NCBI GenBank assembly: GCA_013327885.1
Contig: JABUMY010000001.1
Span: 310,001 to 374,000, forward strand
Length of the DNA: 64,000 nucleotides
Reading direction: 5' to 3'
From: Flavisolibacter longurius
GTDB taxonomy: Bacteria > Bacteroidota > Bacteroidia > Chitinophagales > Chitinophagaceae
This document shows positions 24,610-33,175 of this stretch, in pieces (position 1 is the stretch's first letter; every line of letters starts with the position of its first letter). Position numbers and translations under genes: made by a program. The notes under the pieces are model-generated. The model had not been told where the DNA came from, did not search any database, and was given only the letters and a program-made list of their open reading frames with translations.

Positions 24610-25185
24610 ATGGCCATTCATACACCGGTACACCATTCCGGCATTTATTTTATCACCTTCACCTGTTATCGCTGGCTGCGGCTTTTCGAAATGGTAAATG
24701 CTTACAGCGAAGTCTATAACCTCTTTGGCATTTTAAACAGGCAAGGGCACCAGGCGTTAGGCTATGTTATCATGCCCAACCATGTACACCTGCTTTTATA
24801 CTTCTGTGCAACCGGGCAGCCGCTCAATACCGTTATTGGCAATGGCAAGCGTTTTATAGGTTACGAAATCATAAGGCGCTTAAAAGCAAAAGGTGCCGAT
24901 GCTGTGTTGCATCTGCTCAAAGAAGGCGTGAGTCCTGTGGAAAGCAAAAAAGGCAAGCTGCATCAACTCTGGCAGGATACATTTGATGTGAAAGTATGCC
25001 GCACCGAAAAATTTATTTTACAGAAGCTGAATTACCTGCATGCCAACCCTTGCCGCGGACGGTGGAAGCTTTGCAATGAACCTTATGAATATGAGCACAG
25101 TTCCGCTGAATTTTACGAGATAGGAAAAGGGGATAATATATGGCTGAAAGATTACCGTGATTTTTTAGCGCTGGTGCAGGACTGA
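24610..25185 (+). CDS. REP-associated tyrosine transposase (Y1, NP-type)
   Basis: 191 residues. SGIYFITFTCYRWLRLF opens the Y1 fold, GYVIMPNHVHLLLYF (about residue 57) carries the HUH histidines, and ILQKLNYLHANPCRGRW (about 138) has the catalytic Tyr in the Y-h-x-x-N-P motif of this RAYT subfamily. WQDTFDVKVCRTEKF is also typical. The start at 24610 excludes an upstream open frame that is only REP sequence. It should nick and join the CCGATGCGTC palindromes around it. Confidence 0.9.
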   Translation: MAIHTPVHHSGIYFITFTCYRWLRLFEMVNAYSEVYNLFGILNRQGHQALGYVIMPNHVHLLLYFCATGQPLNTVIGNGKRFIGYEIIRRLKAKGADAVLHLLKEGVSPVESKKGKLHQLWQDTFDVKVCRTEKFILQKLNYLHANPCRGRWKLCNEPYEYEHSSAEFYEIGKGDNIWLKDYRDFLALVQD

Positions 25186-25209
25186 AGGTGATAGATTCAA
25201 CTCCGATAG

Positions 25210-25270
25210 CCGATGCGTCCCCGCAAGGACAATCTTTAGGCGCACGATTTCTTGGCGGGAGACGCATCGG
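25210..25270. repeat. REP-like palindrome, right
   Basis: Begins CCGATGCGTCCCC and ends GGGAGACGCATCGG; inverted relative to the 24483 copy. Confidence 0.8.
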
Positions 25271-25348
25271 AGAAGCGGGGAAACGTACAATGAAAGCTGT
25301 GCCGGAAACGAAAAAAACGCTACCATCTCACCCCCGCTACGGTAAAAG

Positions 25349-25421
25349 AGCCAACTATCGGATTCGAACCGACGACCCTTTCATTACGAATGAAATGCTC
25401 TACCAGCTGAGCTAAGTTGGC
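25349..25421 (-). tRNA. tRNA-Thr (anticodon CGT)
   Basis: A 73-nt cloverleaf on the minus strand. The acceptor stem GCCAACT/AGTTGGC is perfect, the D arm is GCTC-AGCTGGTA-GAGC, the anticodon arm is TTTCA-TTCGTAA-TGAAA with CGT at positions 34-36, and the T arm GTCGG-TTCGAAT-CCGAT has one G-U. The 3' CCA is not encoded. It reads ACG threonine codons. It overlaps only the non-coding upstream side of pncB. Confidence 0.95.
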
Positions 25422-25491
25422 TTGTGCTGCAAAAATAGCAGGCGGCATGTTTTTTTCAACTACCAAAAAGCAATCACCGAATTTTGTTTTT

Positions 25492-26661
25492 ATGGTTACC
25501 CTTCCTTCCCTGCTCGACAATGATTTTTACAAATTCACCATGCAGCAAGGCGTGGTCAAATTATTTCCCAGGGCAAAGGCCCGCTACCGGTTTATCAACC
25601 GCGGAAAGCACGTCTTTCCACCCGGCTTTGTTGAAGCCTTGCAGGCGTCGGTAAACGCCATGGCTACGCTAAAATTGAGCACTGAAGAAAAGGCTTGGCT
25701 GGCGCAAACCTGTCCTTACCTCGATCCGGTTTACCTTGATTTTTTACAAGGCTATTGCTACGATCCTTCCGAGGTACAGATAGCCCAAACCGGCGATGAA
25801 GTGGAGGTGACTGTGGAAGGCTACTGGTACCGCACCATTCTTTGGGAAGTGCCGCTGCTTTGCCTCATCTGCGAAAATTATTATTCGCTGCAAAGCAGTG
25901 AGCGGGAAAGCGATGCGCAGGTGACTGAAAAAACCAGAGACAAAATAGAGACTTATGCAAGGATGGGTGTGAACATTGCCGAATTCGGCACCCGCCGCCG
26001 GCATTCGTTTGCGGTGCACGACCTTGTGGTAAAAACCTTAAAGCAATACGGTCGCACTTTTGTCGGAACCAGCAATGTACACCTGGCAAGGGTACACGGC
26101 ACAAAGCCAATTGGTACGCATGCCCACGAATGGTTTATGTTTCATGCAGCCCGGTTTGGCTTTAAAATGGCCAATACGATGGCGCTGGAGCATTGGATCG
26201 ATGTGTTTCGCGGCGACCTTGGCATAGCCCTTTCCGATACATTTACAACAGAAGAATTCTTTGAGATCTTCGATAAAAAATTTGCACGGTTGTTTGACGG
26301 CGTTCGCCACGACAGCGGTGATCCCCTGGTGTTTGCCGACAAGACCATTGCGCATTATCAAAAGCTGGGTATCGACCCCCGCTCCAAGAACATTATCTTC
26401 TCCGATGGCCTGAACCTCGAAAAAGTTTCGGCCATTGTACAGCACTGCCAAGGGCGCATCGGCATCTCCTTTGGCATTGGCACCAACTTTACCAATGATG
26501 TGGGCTTAAAACCCATGAATATTGTTATGAAAATGACAGAGGCCCTGCCCGAAGGTGAAGACTGGACGCCGGTGGTAAAGCTCTCCGATGAGCCCATGAA
26601 GCATACCGGCGATGCCGAAAGCATCCGACTGGCAAAAGCTATTTTGCAGATCAGAGAGTGA
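25492..26661 (+). CDS. pncB: Nicotinate phosphoribosyltransferase
   Basis: 389 residues. It joins nicotinate and PRPP to nicotinate mononucleotide in NAD salvage. LLDNDFYKFTMQQGV at the N terminus, EFGTRRRHSFAVHD (about 165, the conserved R-R and catalytic His region), VGTSNVHLA, GTHAHEW and VRHDSGDP (PRPP and base-binding loops) are all present. The ATG at 25492 fits the family N terminus; in-frame starts further upstream run into the tRNA gene. Its TGA stop overlaps the first unit of an 8-nt word array. Confidence 0.95.
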   Translation: MVTLPSLLDNDFYKFTMQQGVVKLFPRAKARYRFINRGKHVFPPGFVEALQASVNAMATLKLSTEEKAWLAQTCPYLDPVYLDFLQGYCYDPSEVQIAQTGDEVEVTVEGYWYRTILWEVPLLCLICENYYSLQSSERESDAQVTEKTRDKIETYARMGVNIAEFGTRRRHSFAVHDLVVKTLKQYGRTFVGTSNVHLARVHGTKPIGTHAHEWFMFHAARFGFKMANTMALEHWIDVFRGDLGIALSDTFTTEEFFEIFDKKFARLFDGVRHDSGDPLVFADKTIAHYQKLGIDPRSKNIIFSDGLNLEKVSAIVQHCQGRIGISFGIGTNFTNDVGLKPMNIVMKMTEALPEGEDWTPVVKLSDEPMKHTGDAESIRLAKAILQIRE

Positions 26662-26707
26662 TAATGTGATAATGGGATAATAGGATAATAGGATAATAGG
26701 ATAATGG
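26660..26707 (+). repeat. Six tandem GATAATnn units at the pncB stop
   Basis: Exact period of 8: GATAATGT, GATAATGG, three GATAATAG, GATAATGG. The first GA belongs to the pncB stop TGA. A five-unit relative lies after the M23 gene at 59596. Confidence 0.9.
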
Positions 26708-26740
26708 TTATCCTGGCACATAAATTTTTTGTGGGCAGTG

Positions 26741-26789
26741 CCAATAATTAATAATAAATAACCAATAACCTGTAATCAATTACCAATAT
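26741..26789. repeat. 7-nt word array CCAATAA family
   Basis: Seven units, e.g. CCAATAA, TTAATAA, TAAATAA, CCAATAA, TCAATTA, CCAATAT, ending 13 nt from the stop of the minus-strand gene at 26803. Confidence 0.7.
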
Positions 26790-26802
26790 ACAATCGCCTC
26801 AT

Positions 26803-27021
26803 TTACAAACTCTCCGTTCCCGGAACGTTTCCGCGATCGTCGGTTTCGTTTAAGGGGTTTTTATCACTGCGCTGGTGCTCCTGTGCACTGCGTTCGTTAA
26901 ATGCTCCTTGATTGCTGCCATGCAGGTGGCCTTCGCTGTCCATTCCTTCCACGGTTTTTATACCCATGTTCTTGTGCTTGCCGGCTTCGTCGCCTTCGTT
27001 CCATTTTTTATTCTTATCCAT
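26803..27021 (-). CDS. Small hydrophilic protein (72 aa)
   Basis: Very polar: NEGDEAGKHKN, GHLHGSNQGAFNERSAQEHQRSDKNPLNETDD. No hydrophobic core is visible, which suggests a disordered, heat-stable, stress-type protein, though no family is recognised. The ATG at 27021 starts the hydrophilic part; upstream in-frame sequence crosses the terminator hairpin and is not likely coding. Confidence 0.55.
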   Translation of the reverse strand: MDKNKKWNEGDEAGKHKNMGIKTVEGMDSEGHLHGSNQGAFNERSAQEHQRSDKNPLNETDDRGNVPGTESL

Positions 27022-27078
27022 AATAAGCGGTTTACTATGGGTAGCACAAAATTGCTGCCGCAAATAGACGTAGGCCAA

Positions 27079-27109
27079 AAGCAAAGGCTGGTACAAGACC
27101 AGCCTTTGC
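27079..27109 (-). terminator. Terminator of the S15 hydrolase gene
   Basis: A 12-bp perfect stem GCAAAGGCTGGT/ACCAGCCTTTGC-type hairpin; on the minus strand CTTTTGG follows. It lies 24 nt beyond the hydrolase stop. Confidence 0.7.
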
Positions 27110-27132
27110 TTTGCGTTATGCAAAGAAATGTG

Positions 27133-29019
27133 TTAAAATGCCCGGCCCTTTTTCAGGTCGCCACCGGCTTCCACTACCGATGCAGAGGAAACAGAAATGG
27201 TGGATTTGATAAAGTCTTTTTCATCAGCCTTAAAAATATTGGGCACATATTTCTGCGGGTTGCGGTCGATGTAAGGGAACCAGGTGCTGTGAACCTGTAT
27301 CATAATGCGATGGCCTTTTTTAAACGTGTGCAGCACATCCTGCAGGGGCACGGTTACACTGGTTTGCTGGCCCGGTGAAAAGGGTTCGGGTTTTTCAAAC
27401 GAATTGCGAAAGCGACCGCGAAAGGTTTCGTGCCGCACCAGTTGCTGGTAACCACCCATGGTAATATTCTTCGGGTTGTGTGCATACTCCGGGTGATGCT
27501 GCGGGTACACGTCAATCAGCTTTACGATAAAATCGGCATCAGTTCCGGTCATGGCCACTTTTAACTTAGCGCTGATCTCGCCGGCAATGGTAATGTCTTC
27601 GGTCAGTGTATCGGTTTCAAACGTCAGCACATCTGGCCGGCGGGATGAAGGCCGCTGGTCGTCGCTCATAAAACGTCTTGGCGTAAACGTTAGTCCTTCA
27701 ATCTCGGAGGTGTAAGGCACCGGTTTTAAGGGGTCGCTTACATAACTGAACGATTTTGCTTCCGGTATGGGTTGGTTCACAGAAAGCCTGCCATTCTCAC
27801 CAAAATAAAAGCGCAGCGTTGGTGCGTCTTTTGGTGGCCAGCTGGTAAACTGCTGCCATTGTTTGCTGCCTGTATTGAACATGTAGGCTTCGGGCAGTTT
27901 GTTGGTGCCCTCGTCCTTCAGGTAATAAGCAAAAAAGCGGGCTTCTATTTCCCGTAGGTAAAAGGTGGAAATGCTGTCGCCAAAATAAATGTGGCCGTGT
28001 GTGCTTTGCGCATCTTCCCCGGCCCAGTCGCCGTGTCCCCATGGGCCCATTACGATCGTGTTTTTAGCCGCCGGTGTGCTTTCTTCAATTCGCTTGTAAA
28101 TGTTGAGCGGACCATAGAGGTCTTCGGCATCAAACCAGCCGCCTACCGTCATTACCGCGGGTTTAACATTTACCAGGTGCGGCAGAATGTTGCGGCGCTG
28201 CCAGAAGGTGTCGTAGTTAGGATGCTCAATGATCTGGTTCCAGAAAAAATTATCGTGGTGGAAATTTTTGGTGATGTTTTTCAGTGGTCCCTGGCGAAGA
28301 TAAAAGTCATAGGCATCTTTTACAGGATTGCTGTACAGGCGAACCAGTTCCGGCGTAAACCAGTCGGCCCTTGTCTTTTCTTTTTTCTGGTAGCCAAATA
28401 CGGCAAATGCCGGCGTATAGCTTTGCAGGTAAGCGCCCATGTGGTGAAAATCGTCAAAGAAAAAATCAGAGATCGGTGCCTGCGGCGAAACGGCTTTCAG
28501 CGCCGGGTGCGCATCGGGCAGCGAAGCAGCCGAATAAAAGCCAGGATAGGAAATGCCGTAGATGCCCACCCGCCCGTTGTTGCTCCGGATGTTTTTGATC
28601 ATCCAGTCGATGCTGTCCCAGGTGTCGGAACTTTCATCGATGGCTTTTCTATTCTTTACATCATTGCCCGGTATGTTCGGCGTCATGTTGTTGTATAAGC
28701 CATCGCTCATATAACGGCCACGCACATCCTGGAATGCAAGAATGTAACCCGAGCGAACCAGGTATTGCGAGGGGTGATCATAAGTTTTAAAATCACCGTA
28801 GCTGCTTGCATTGTACGGCGTTCGGTTGAGCAGGATGGGATATTGCTTACTTTTATCCTTTGGAATGTACACCAGTGTAAAAAGCGTGGCACCATCCCGC
28901 ATGGGAATGTTGTACTCCACCTTCTCGTAGTGTTCCTGCATGTAGAGTGAGTCCTGGTTTTGGGCAAATGCGCCTGCTGCAAAAAAGCAGAGGAAAAGAG
29001 TGATCAGCCTTGGGTGCAT
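27133..29019 (-). CDS. Secreted CocE/NonD-family (S15) hydrolase
   Basis: 628 residues with signal peptide LITLFLCFFAAGAFAQ. The alpha/beta-hydrolase Ser is in YGISYPGFY (about residue 155), the Asp in GGWFDAEDLYG (about 295) and the His in MGPWGHGDW (about 330). The C-terminal beta-jellyroll typical of X-Pro dipeptidyl-peptidase/glutaryl-acylase proteins begins near residue 420 (PRRFMSDDQRPSSRRPDVLTF). Likely a periplasmic or surface peptidase/acylase. Divergent from a secreted gamma-glutamyltransferase, so both may serve peptide use. Confidence 0.9.
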   Translation of the reverse strand: MHPRLITLFLCFFAAGAFAQNQDSLYMQEHYEKVEYNIPMRDGATLFTLVYIPKDKSKQYPILLNRTPYNASSYGDFKTYDHPSQYLVRSGYILAFQDVRGRYMSDGLYNNMTPNIPGNDVKNRKAIDESSDTWDSIDWMIKNIRSNNGRVGIYGISYPGFYSAASLPDAHPALKAVSPQAPISDFFFDDFHHMGAYLQSYTPAFAVFGYQKKEKTRADWFTPELVRLYSNPVKDAYDFYLRQGPLKNITKNFHHDNFFWNQIIEHPNYDTFWQRRNILPHLVNVKPAVMTVGGWFDAEDLYGPLNIYKRIEESTPAAKNTIVMGPWGHGDWAGEDAQSTHGHIYFGDSISTFYLREIEARFFAYYLKDEGTNKLPEAYMFNTGSKQWQQFTSWPPKDAPTLRFYFGENGRLSVNQPIPEAKSFSYVSDPLKPVPYTSEIEGLTFTPRRFMSDDQRPSSRRPDVLTFETDTLTEDITIAGEISAKLKVAMTGTDADFIVKLIDVYPQHHPEYAHNPKNITMGGYQQLVRHETFRGRFRNSFEKPEPFSPGQQTSVTVPLQDVLHTFKKGHRIMIQVHSTWFPYIDRNPQKYVPNIFKADEKDFIKSTISVSSASVVEAGGDLKKGRAF

Positions 29020-29130
29020 ACTTGTTGTTTAAGAGATTTCTGTAAGTTAATCATTGGTCGGTAAACTGCTGCAGGCGGCAGCTAAATACAACCTGCAGGG
29101 GCTTATCTTTAAGAACTCAAGCTTACCTGC

Positions 29131-31011
29131 ATGAAACGATTTTTTACAGCGTTCATTTTATCCGGGCTTTTCCTGCCCGCGTTTTCACAACAAACCCAAA
29201 AGCCACCCCTGCACGGTAAACACTGGATGGCCATTACCGGTAAGCCGCTGGCAGCAACGGCAGGCGCCGCCATTTTTCAAAAGGGCGGCAACGCCGTGGA
29301 TGCAGCCTGCGCCATGTTAGCGGCAACGTGCACCATGTGGGATGTGCTCTCCTGGGGAGGCGAAACGCAGGCACTTATCTACAATCCGAAAACAAAAAAG
29401 GTAATTGCTATTAACGCCATGGGTGTTGCTCCCACCGGCGCCACACCGGAATTCTTTAAAAGCAAAGGCTACAATTTCCCACCTGAATACGGTCCACTGG
29501 CAGCTACCACGCCGGGAACGCCGGGCGGCCTTCTCTACATGCTGGCGCAGTATGGTACTATGACACTGGAAGAAGTGCTTGCACCGGCCATGCAACTGGC
29601 GGCCGGTTATCCTATCGATGCACAAACGGCCAACAGCATTGAGCGGGGCAAAGAGCAGATCAAGGAGTGGCCTTACAGCAAAAAGGTTTTTCTGCCGCAC
29701 TTGGGCCAAAAGCGGGAAGCCCCCGAGGCGGGGGAGATCTTTGTGCAAAAAGACCTCCTGCAAACCCTTACCAGAATGGTGGAAGCAGAAAAGGCAGCAA
29801 AGAAAAAAGGCGCCTCCCGGAAGGCGGCTATCATGGCTGCTTACGACCGTTTTTACAAGGGTGATATTGCCAAAGAATTTGTTCGCGGTGCGCACGAGCA
29901 AGGCGGGTTGATTACGCTGCAAAACCTTGCCAACTGGAAACCGCTGGAAGAAGAGCCTTTGAAAGTTTCGTATAAAGGGATTGATGTGTACAAGCTTCAG
30001 CAATGGACGCAGGGTCCCGTGTTGTTGCAGGCCTTGAACATTCTCGAAAATTTTGACCTGAAAGGAATGGGCTACAACAGCACCAAATACATTCATACCG
30101 TTTACCAGGCCATGAACCTGGCGTTTGCCGACAGGGATTTTTATTATGGCGATTCTTATTTTCCGCCGCAGGAACCCATAAAAGGTTTGTTGAGCAAGGA
30201 CTACGCAAAGCAACGGGCAGCACTTATCCGGTTTGACAAGAACGATGCGGCCATTGGTCCCGGTGATCCCTTTCCGTTTGAAGGAAAAAAGAACCCTTAT
30301 GTTGAACTGCTGAAGAACCGGGGTTACGAGATGGATACCAGCGGACGGAATTTTGCCCCGGCGCATGATGTGCGCAACAGCCTTGGCAAAGTTGAATATG
30401 AAGAAAAGCTCTGGGCCGGAACAACCACCGTGGAAGCCGCTGATAAAGAAGGTTGGGTGGTTTCCATTACGCCAAGCGGTGGCTGGGTGCCGGCCACCAT
30501 TGCCGGCAATACCGGTGTGGGCATGAGCCAGCGCATGCAAAGCTTTGTGTTGGATTCAACGCTGAACCCTTTTAACGTGGTGGCGCCTGGCAAGCGGCCA
30601 CGGGTTACGCTAACGCCATCCATGGCGCTGAAAGACGGAAAGCCTTACTTGTCCTTTGCTGTGCAAGGCGGTGATACGCAGGACCAAAACCTGCTGCAGT
30701 TCTTTTTGAACGTGGTGGAATTTGGCATGACGGTGCAAAGGGCTTCCGAAGCCGCCAACATCAACTCCAACCAATTGTGGCTTTCGCTGGGTGGTAGCAA
30801 GACAAGCGATCGCCAACCTAGGCCGGGTAACATCCTGCTGCAAAGCAATACACCGGAAGCGGTACGGGAAGAGCTGAAGAAAATGGGTTATACCCTCAGC
30901 TTTACCGACAGGAGCAGCGGTCCTATCAACGCCATTTATTTTGACTGGAAACACGGCAGCCTTTGGGGCGGCTCCAGCAACCACGGTGAGGATTACGGCA
31001 TTGGGTGGTAG
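29131..31011 (+). CDS. Secreted gamma-glutamyltransferase family protein
   Basis: 626 residues with signal peptide (FTAFILSGLFLPAFSQ). GNAVDAACAMLAATCTMWDV is the N-terminal conserved region. Autoprocessing would occur before the Thr in WAGTTTVEAADKEGWVV (about residue 432), giving the N-terminal nucleophile of the small subunit; GNTGVGMSQRMQ and PSMALKDGKPYLSFAVQGGDTQDQ are further family motifs. The nucleophile context differs from the E. coli T-T-H-Y/F, as in YwrD-like members. Expected to hydrolyse glutathione or gamma-glutamyl peptides outside the cytoplasm. Confidence 0.9.
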   Translation: MKRFFTAFILSGLFLPAFSQQTQKPPLHGKHWMAITGKPLAATAGAAIFQKGGNAVDAACAMLAATCTMWDVLSWGGETQALIYNPKTKKVIAINAMGVAPTGATPEFFKSKGYNFPPEYGPLAATTPGTPGGLLYMLAQYGTMTLEEVLAPAMQLAAGYPIDAQTANSIERGKEQIKEWPYSKKVFLPHLGQKREAPEAGEIFVQKDLLQTLTRMVEAEKAAKKKGASRKAAIMAAYDRFYKGDIAKEFVRGAHEQGGLITLQNLANWKPLEEEPLKVSYKGIDVYKLQQWTQGPVLLQALNILENFDLKGMGYNSTKYIHTVYQAMNLAFADRDFYYGDSYFPPQEPIKGLLSKDYAKQRAALIRFDKNDAAIGPGDPFPFEGKKNPYVELLKNRGYEMDTSGRNFAPAHDVRNSLGKVEYEEKLWAGTTTVEAADKEGWVVSITPSGGWVPATIAGNTGVGMSQRMQSFVLDSTLNPFNVVAPGKRPRVTLTPSMALKDGKPYLSFAVQGGDTQDQNLLQFFLNVVEFGMTVQRASEAANINSNQLWLSLGGSKTSDRQPRPGNILLQSNTPEAVREELKKMGYTLSFTDRSSGPINAIYFDWKHGSLWGGSSNHGEDYGIGW

Positions 31012-31046
31012 GTGAGGAGCGAGTAGTGAATAGCGAGTAGCGAGTA
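31012..31046 (+). repeat. 7-nt word array (GCGAGTA) right after the gamma-glutamyltransferase stop
   Basis: Five units GTGAGGA, GCGAGTA, GTGAATA, GCGAGTA, GCGAGTA starting at the base after TAG. An inverted seven-unit array lies at 31136-31184. Confidence 0.9.
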
Positions 31047-31076
31047 GTCTTTAAAACCGAATATTACTTACCGTAC

Positions 31077-31112
31077 AAATCCCTCCTGAAATCCAGGAGG
31101 GATTTGATTTTT
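31077..31112 (+). terminator. Terminator between convergent genes
   Basis: 12-bp perfect stem AAATCCCTCCTG/CAGGAGGGATTT, 5-nt loop, then GATTTTT. It lies between the two inverted GCGAGTA arrays. Confidence 0.85.
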
Positions 31113-31135
31113 AAAAGAGTTTTACATTGAGTGGC

Positions 31136-31184
31136 TACTCGCTATTCTCTACTCGCTGTTTGCTACTCTCTATTTACTACTCGC
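31136..31184 (-). repeat. Inverted 7-nt array entering the glycerophosphodiesterase 3' end
   Basis: Seven units on the plus strand: TACTCGC, TATTCTC, TACTCGC, TGTTTGC, TACTCTC, TATTTAC, TACTCGC. The last three units encode the final residues and the stop codon of the minus-strand gene. Confidence 0.9.
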
Positions 31185-32461
31185 TTTAGCTTGTATCCCT
31201 CTGTATAATACCAATAGGCTACAACAGGCGATGCATTGGTCACAAGGCCGTCAAACTCTCCTTTTTCCAGGTAATTCTCTACCATAAAAACCCGGTCTAA
31301 CGACCATACATAGGCTTTTTTGCCGGCGGCATGCACCTTTGCTACATCGTCCGACTGAAAACCACCGGTGTATTGCGGTGCCCATACTTCTGCATTCAGG
31401 GAGAGTGCCGTTTCGGGATCCAGTTCACAGAGCGACGGAACGTTTTTGTAATCAGCAAGCCCTTTAAAACAGTTGAGCATAAAGTCGTCGGGAACGCCAA
31501 TGTAAATAACAAATTTGCGGTCGACCGCTTTTGCCTTTTGGTGATAGGCTTCCTGTATGCTGCGGATCTGTTCCAGGTCGCATTCTTTTTTCATGTCGAG
31601 CCAAACAATTTCCAGCGGCGTTTGGTACAGCGCTGTATCCAGTATTTCTTCCAGCGTGGGTATCGTTCCTTCATTGCGCAGCTCCAGTTGCTTTAGCTCT
31701 TTCAGCGTTTTGTTGTGCAGCAGTCCGCCGTAAAGCATGCCCTGCACGGTATGAATGGAAAGAAAGCTGTCGTGGAAGATCACCGGCACATTGTCCTTTG
31801 TCATCCGTACATCGATCTCGATGCCATTGGCGCCGAGTTGCGCCGCCAGTTTTACCATGCCGGTTGTGTTTTCGGAAATGGACAAAAAATCCACGTTGCG
31901 GGAACCACCGCGGTGAGCAATTACATCCAGTGGTGGCACGTCGGGCAGAGGATGATCGTACTGCAGAACAATACTGTTTTGCGGCTGCTTGTCCTTGTCG
32001 CCAAACCATCCCCGCAGCAATTGATTAGTAGTTCCCTCGTTCAGCGACTCCGCGCCTTCCATCACCAGCCATACATGCCCGGTGCCGGGTTCGGAAGCCC
32101 TTCGCCAATGGCCTTTCAGCAAAATGCTGTTGCCCTTTTTTTTGCCTTCGCAAAGAATATAGGCGCCGTCCTTTTCGCAAAAGATCGAAAGATGGTAGAC
32201 CGTTTCTTCATCTTCCACTGTGTAGCTGCATTTGATCACGGCCTTCTCACCAAAAAAAGCAGCGCCTTCTGCAATGGTGTAAAGGCCCTGCAGGGCAGTG
32301 GCGGTGGAAGCGTTCAGCGGCTCTGCCTCGGGGTCGTCGAAGCGGGGCCACCGCCGGCGGGGTGTAGGAATGCGGCGGGTACGGTAAGCAACATAGCCAA
32401 TAAATCCGGCTACAACGAGCAGGGGCACCCAAAGCGGCGCATACTTGCGTAAGGCTTTCAT
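31163..32461 (-). CDS. Membrane-anchored glycerophosphodiester phosphodiesterase family protein
   Basis: 432 residues from the ATG at 32461. An N-terminal helix (APLWVPLLVVAGFIGYVAY) anchors the protein. Residues ~45-170 form a less familiar domain. The GDPD barrel starts at DVIAHRGGSRN (about 185), with the catalytic His-Arg, EIDVRMTKDNVPVIFHD (metal-binding E-x-D and HD) and later VWLDMKKE; YVWSLDRVFMVENYLEKGEFDGLVTNAS closes the barrel. It cleaves glycerophosphodiesters to glycerol phosphate and alcohol. Its last seven codons, with the stop, lie inside a word array. Confidence 0.88.
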   Translation of the reverse strand: MKALRKYAPLWVPLLVVAGFIGYVAYRTRRIPTPRRRWPRFDDPEAEPLNASTATALQGLYTIAEGAAFFGEKAVIKCSYTVEDEETVYHLSIFCEKDGAYILCEGKKKGNSILLKGHWRRASEPGTGHVWLVMEGAESLNEGTTNQLLRGWFGDKDKQPQNSIVLQYDHPLPDVPPLDVIAHRGGSRNVDFLSISENTTGMVKLAAQLGANGIEIDVRMTKDNVPVIFHDSFLSIHTVQGMLYGGLLHNKTLKELKQLELRNEGTIPTLEEILDTALYQTPLEIVWLDMKKECDLEQIRSIQEAYHQKAKAVDRKFVIYIGVPDDFMLNCFKGLADYKNVPSLCELDPETALSLNAEVWAPQYTGGFQSDDVAKVHAAGKKAYVWSLDRVFMVENYLEKGEFDGLVTNASPVVAYWYYTEGYKLKRVVNRE

Positions 32462-32604
32462 GAAAAGATTTTTTTGAACTGCTGCAAGAAACAGACCGTG
32501 GCCAGGCAGGTTGAATGGTAGCAAAGATCGTAGGTGAAAATGTGGTTGTTGCTTTCCTTGCTTTCAGCCTGTAACAACGGCGTATAATTTGTTGTACAAA
32601 ACCT

Positions 32605-33168
32605 ATGGAGGCCGTATTGGAAACGATCAGGGATTTTGCCGACAAAGCGCATGGTTCGCAGCTGCGAAAATATTCTCCTGACCGTTACATTGTGCACCCG
32701 GTGCGGGTGATGGAGATCTGCCGCAGGCACACCAATAGTTTGCCGGTTTTGTCTGCCGCGCTACTACACGATGTGTTGGAAGATACAACGGTTACCGAAC
32801 CGCAACTACACCAATTCCTCACTACTGTAATGAGTGAAGAAGACGCTGCGCAAACAACAAGCCTGGTTGTGGAGCTTACCGATAAATTCACCAAGCTGGC
32901 GTACCCGCGGTGGAACCGTCGCAAGCGAAAAGAAAAAGAATCGGCACGCATCGGGGAAACAAGCGGTTTGTCGCAAACAGTGAAGTACGCCGATATCATT
33001 GACAATTGCCGCGAGATCGTAGAGCAGGACTCCGATTTTGCGCGGGTCTTTTTGCGGGAATGCAAGGCCCTGCTAAAGGTAATGCCAAAAGGTGATAAAA
33101 CACTTTACGAGGAAGCCGTGGAAACCGTAAACAATAGCCTGAAAAGGGTACACACGCAAAGCCGCTAA
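32605..33168 (+). CDS. HD-domain hydrolase, possibly a small alarmone hydrolase
   Basis: 187 residues. LRKYSPDRYIVHPVRVMEI supplies the first metal His, AALLHDVLEDT (about residue 53) the H-D pair and E-D-T, and VKYADIIDNCREIVEQ (about 127) the last Asp; the order and spacing follow the SpoT/Mesh1 hydrolase fold. No synthetase, TGS or ACT domain is present. The likely substrate is (p)ppGpp or another nucleotide, but substrate choice cannot be read from sequence. It runs convergent with the MsrB-like gene at 7 nt. Confidence 0.82.
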   Translation: MEAVLETIRDFADKAHGSQLRKYSPDRYIVHPVRVMEICRRHTNSLPVLSAALLHDVLEDTTVTEPQLHQFLTTVMSEEDAAQTTSLVVELTDKFTKLAYPRWNRRKRKEKESARIGETSGLSQTVKYADIIDNCREIVEQDSDFARVFLRECKALLKVMPKGDKTLYEEAVETVNNSLKRVHTQSR

Positions 33169-33175
33169 AGCAGCG

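Noticed and set aside
26660-26789. Tandem repeats considered as a CRISPR array
   Set aside because: Units are 7-8 nt without spacers of 26-50 nt, and no cas genes are present in the window.
27991-28698. 235-codon plus-strand frame antisense to the S15 hydrolase
   Set aside because: The opposite strand encodes a full catalytic hydrolase; the antisense product is basic and without domain pattern.
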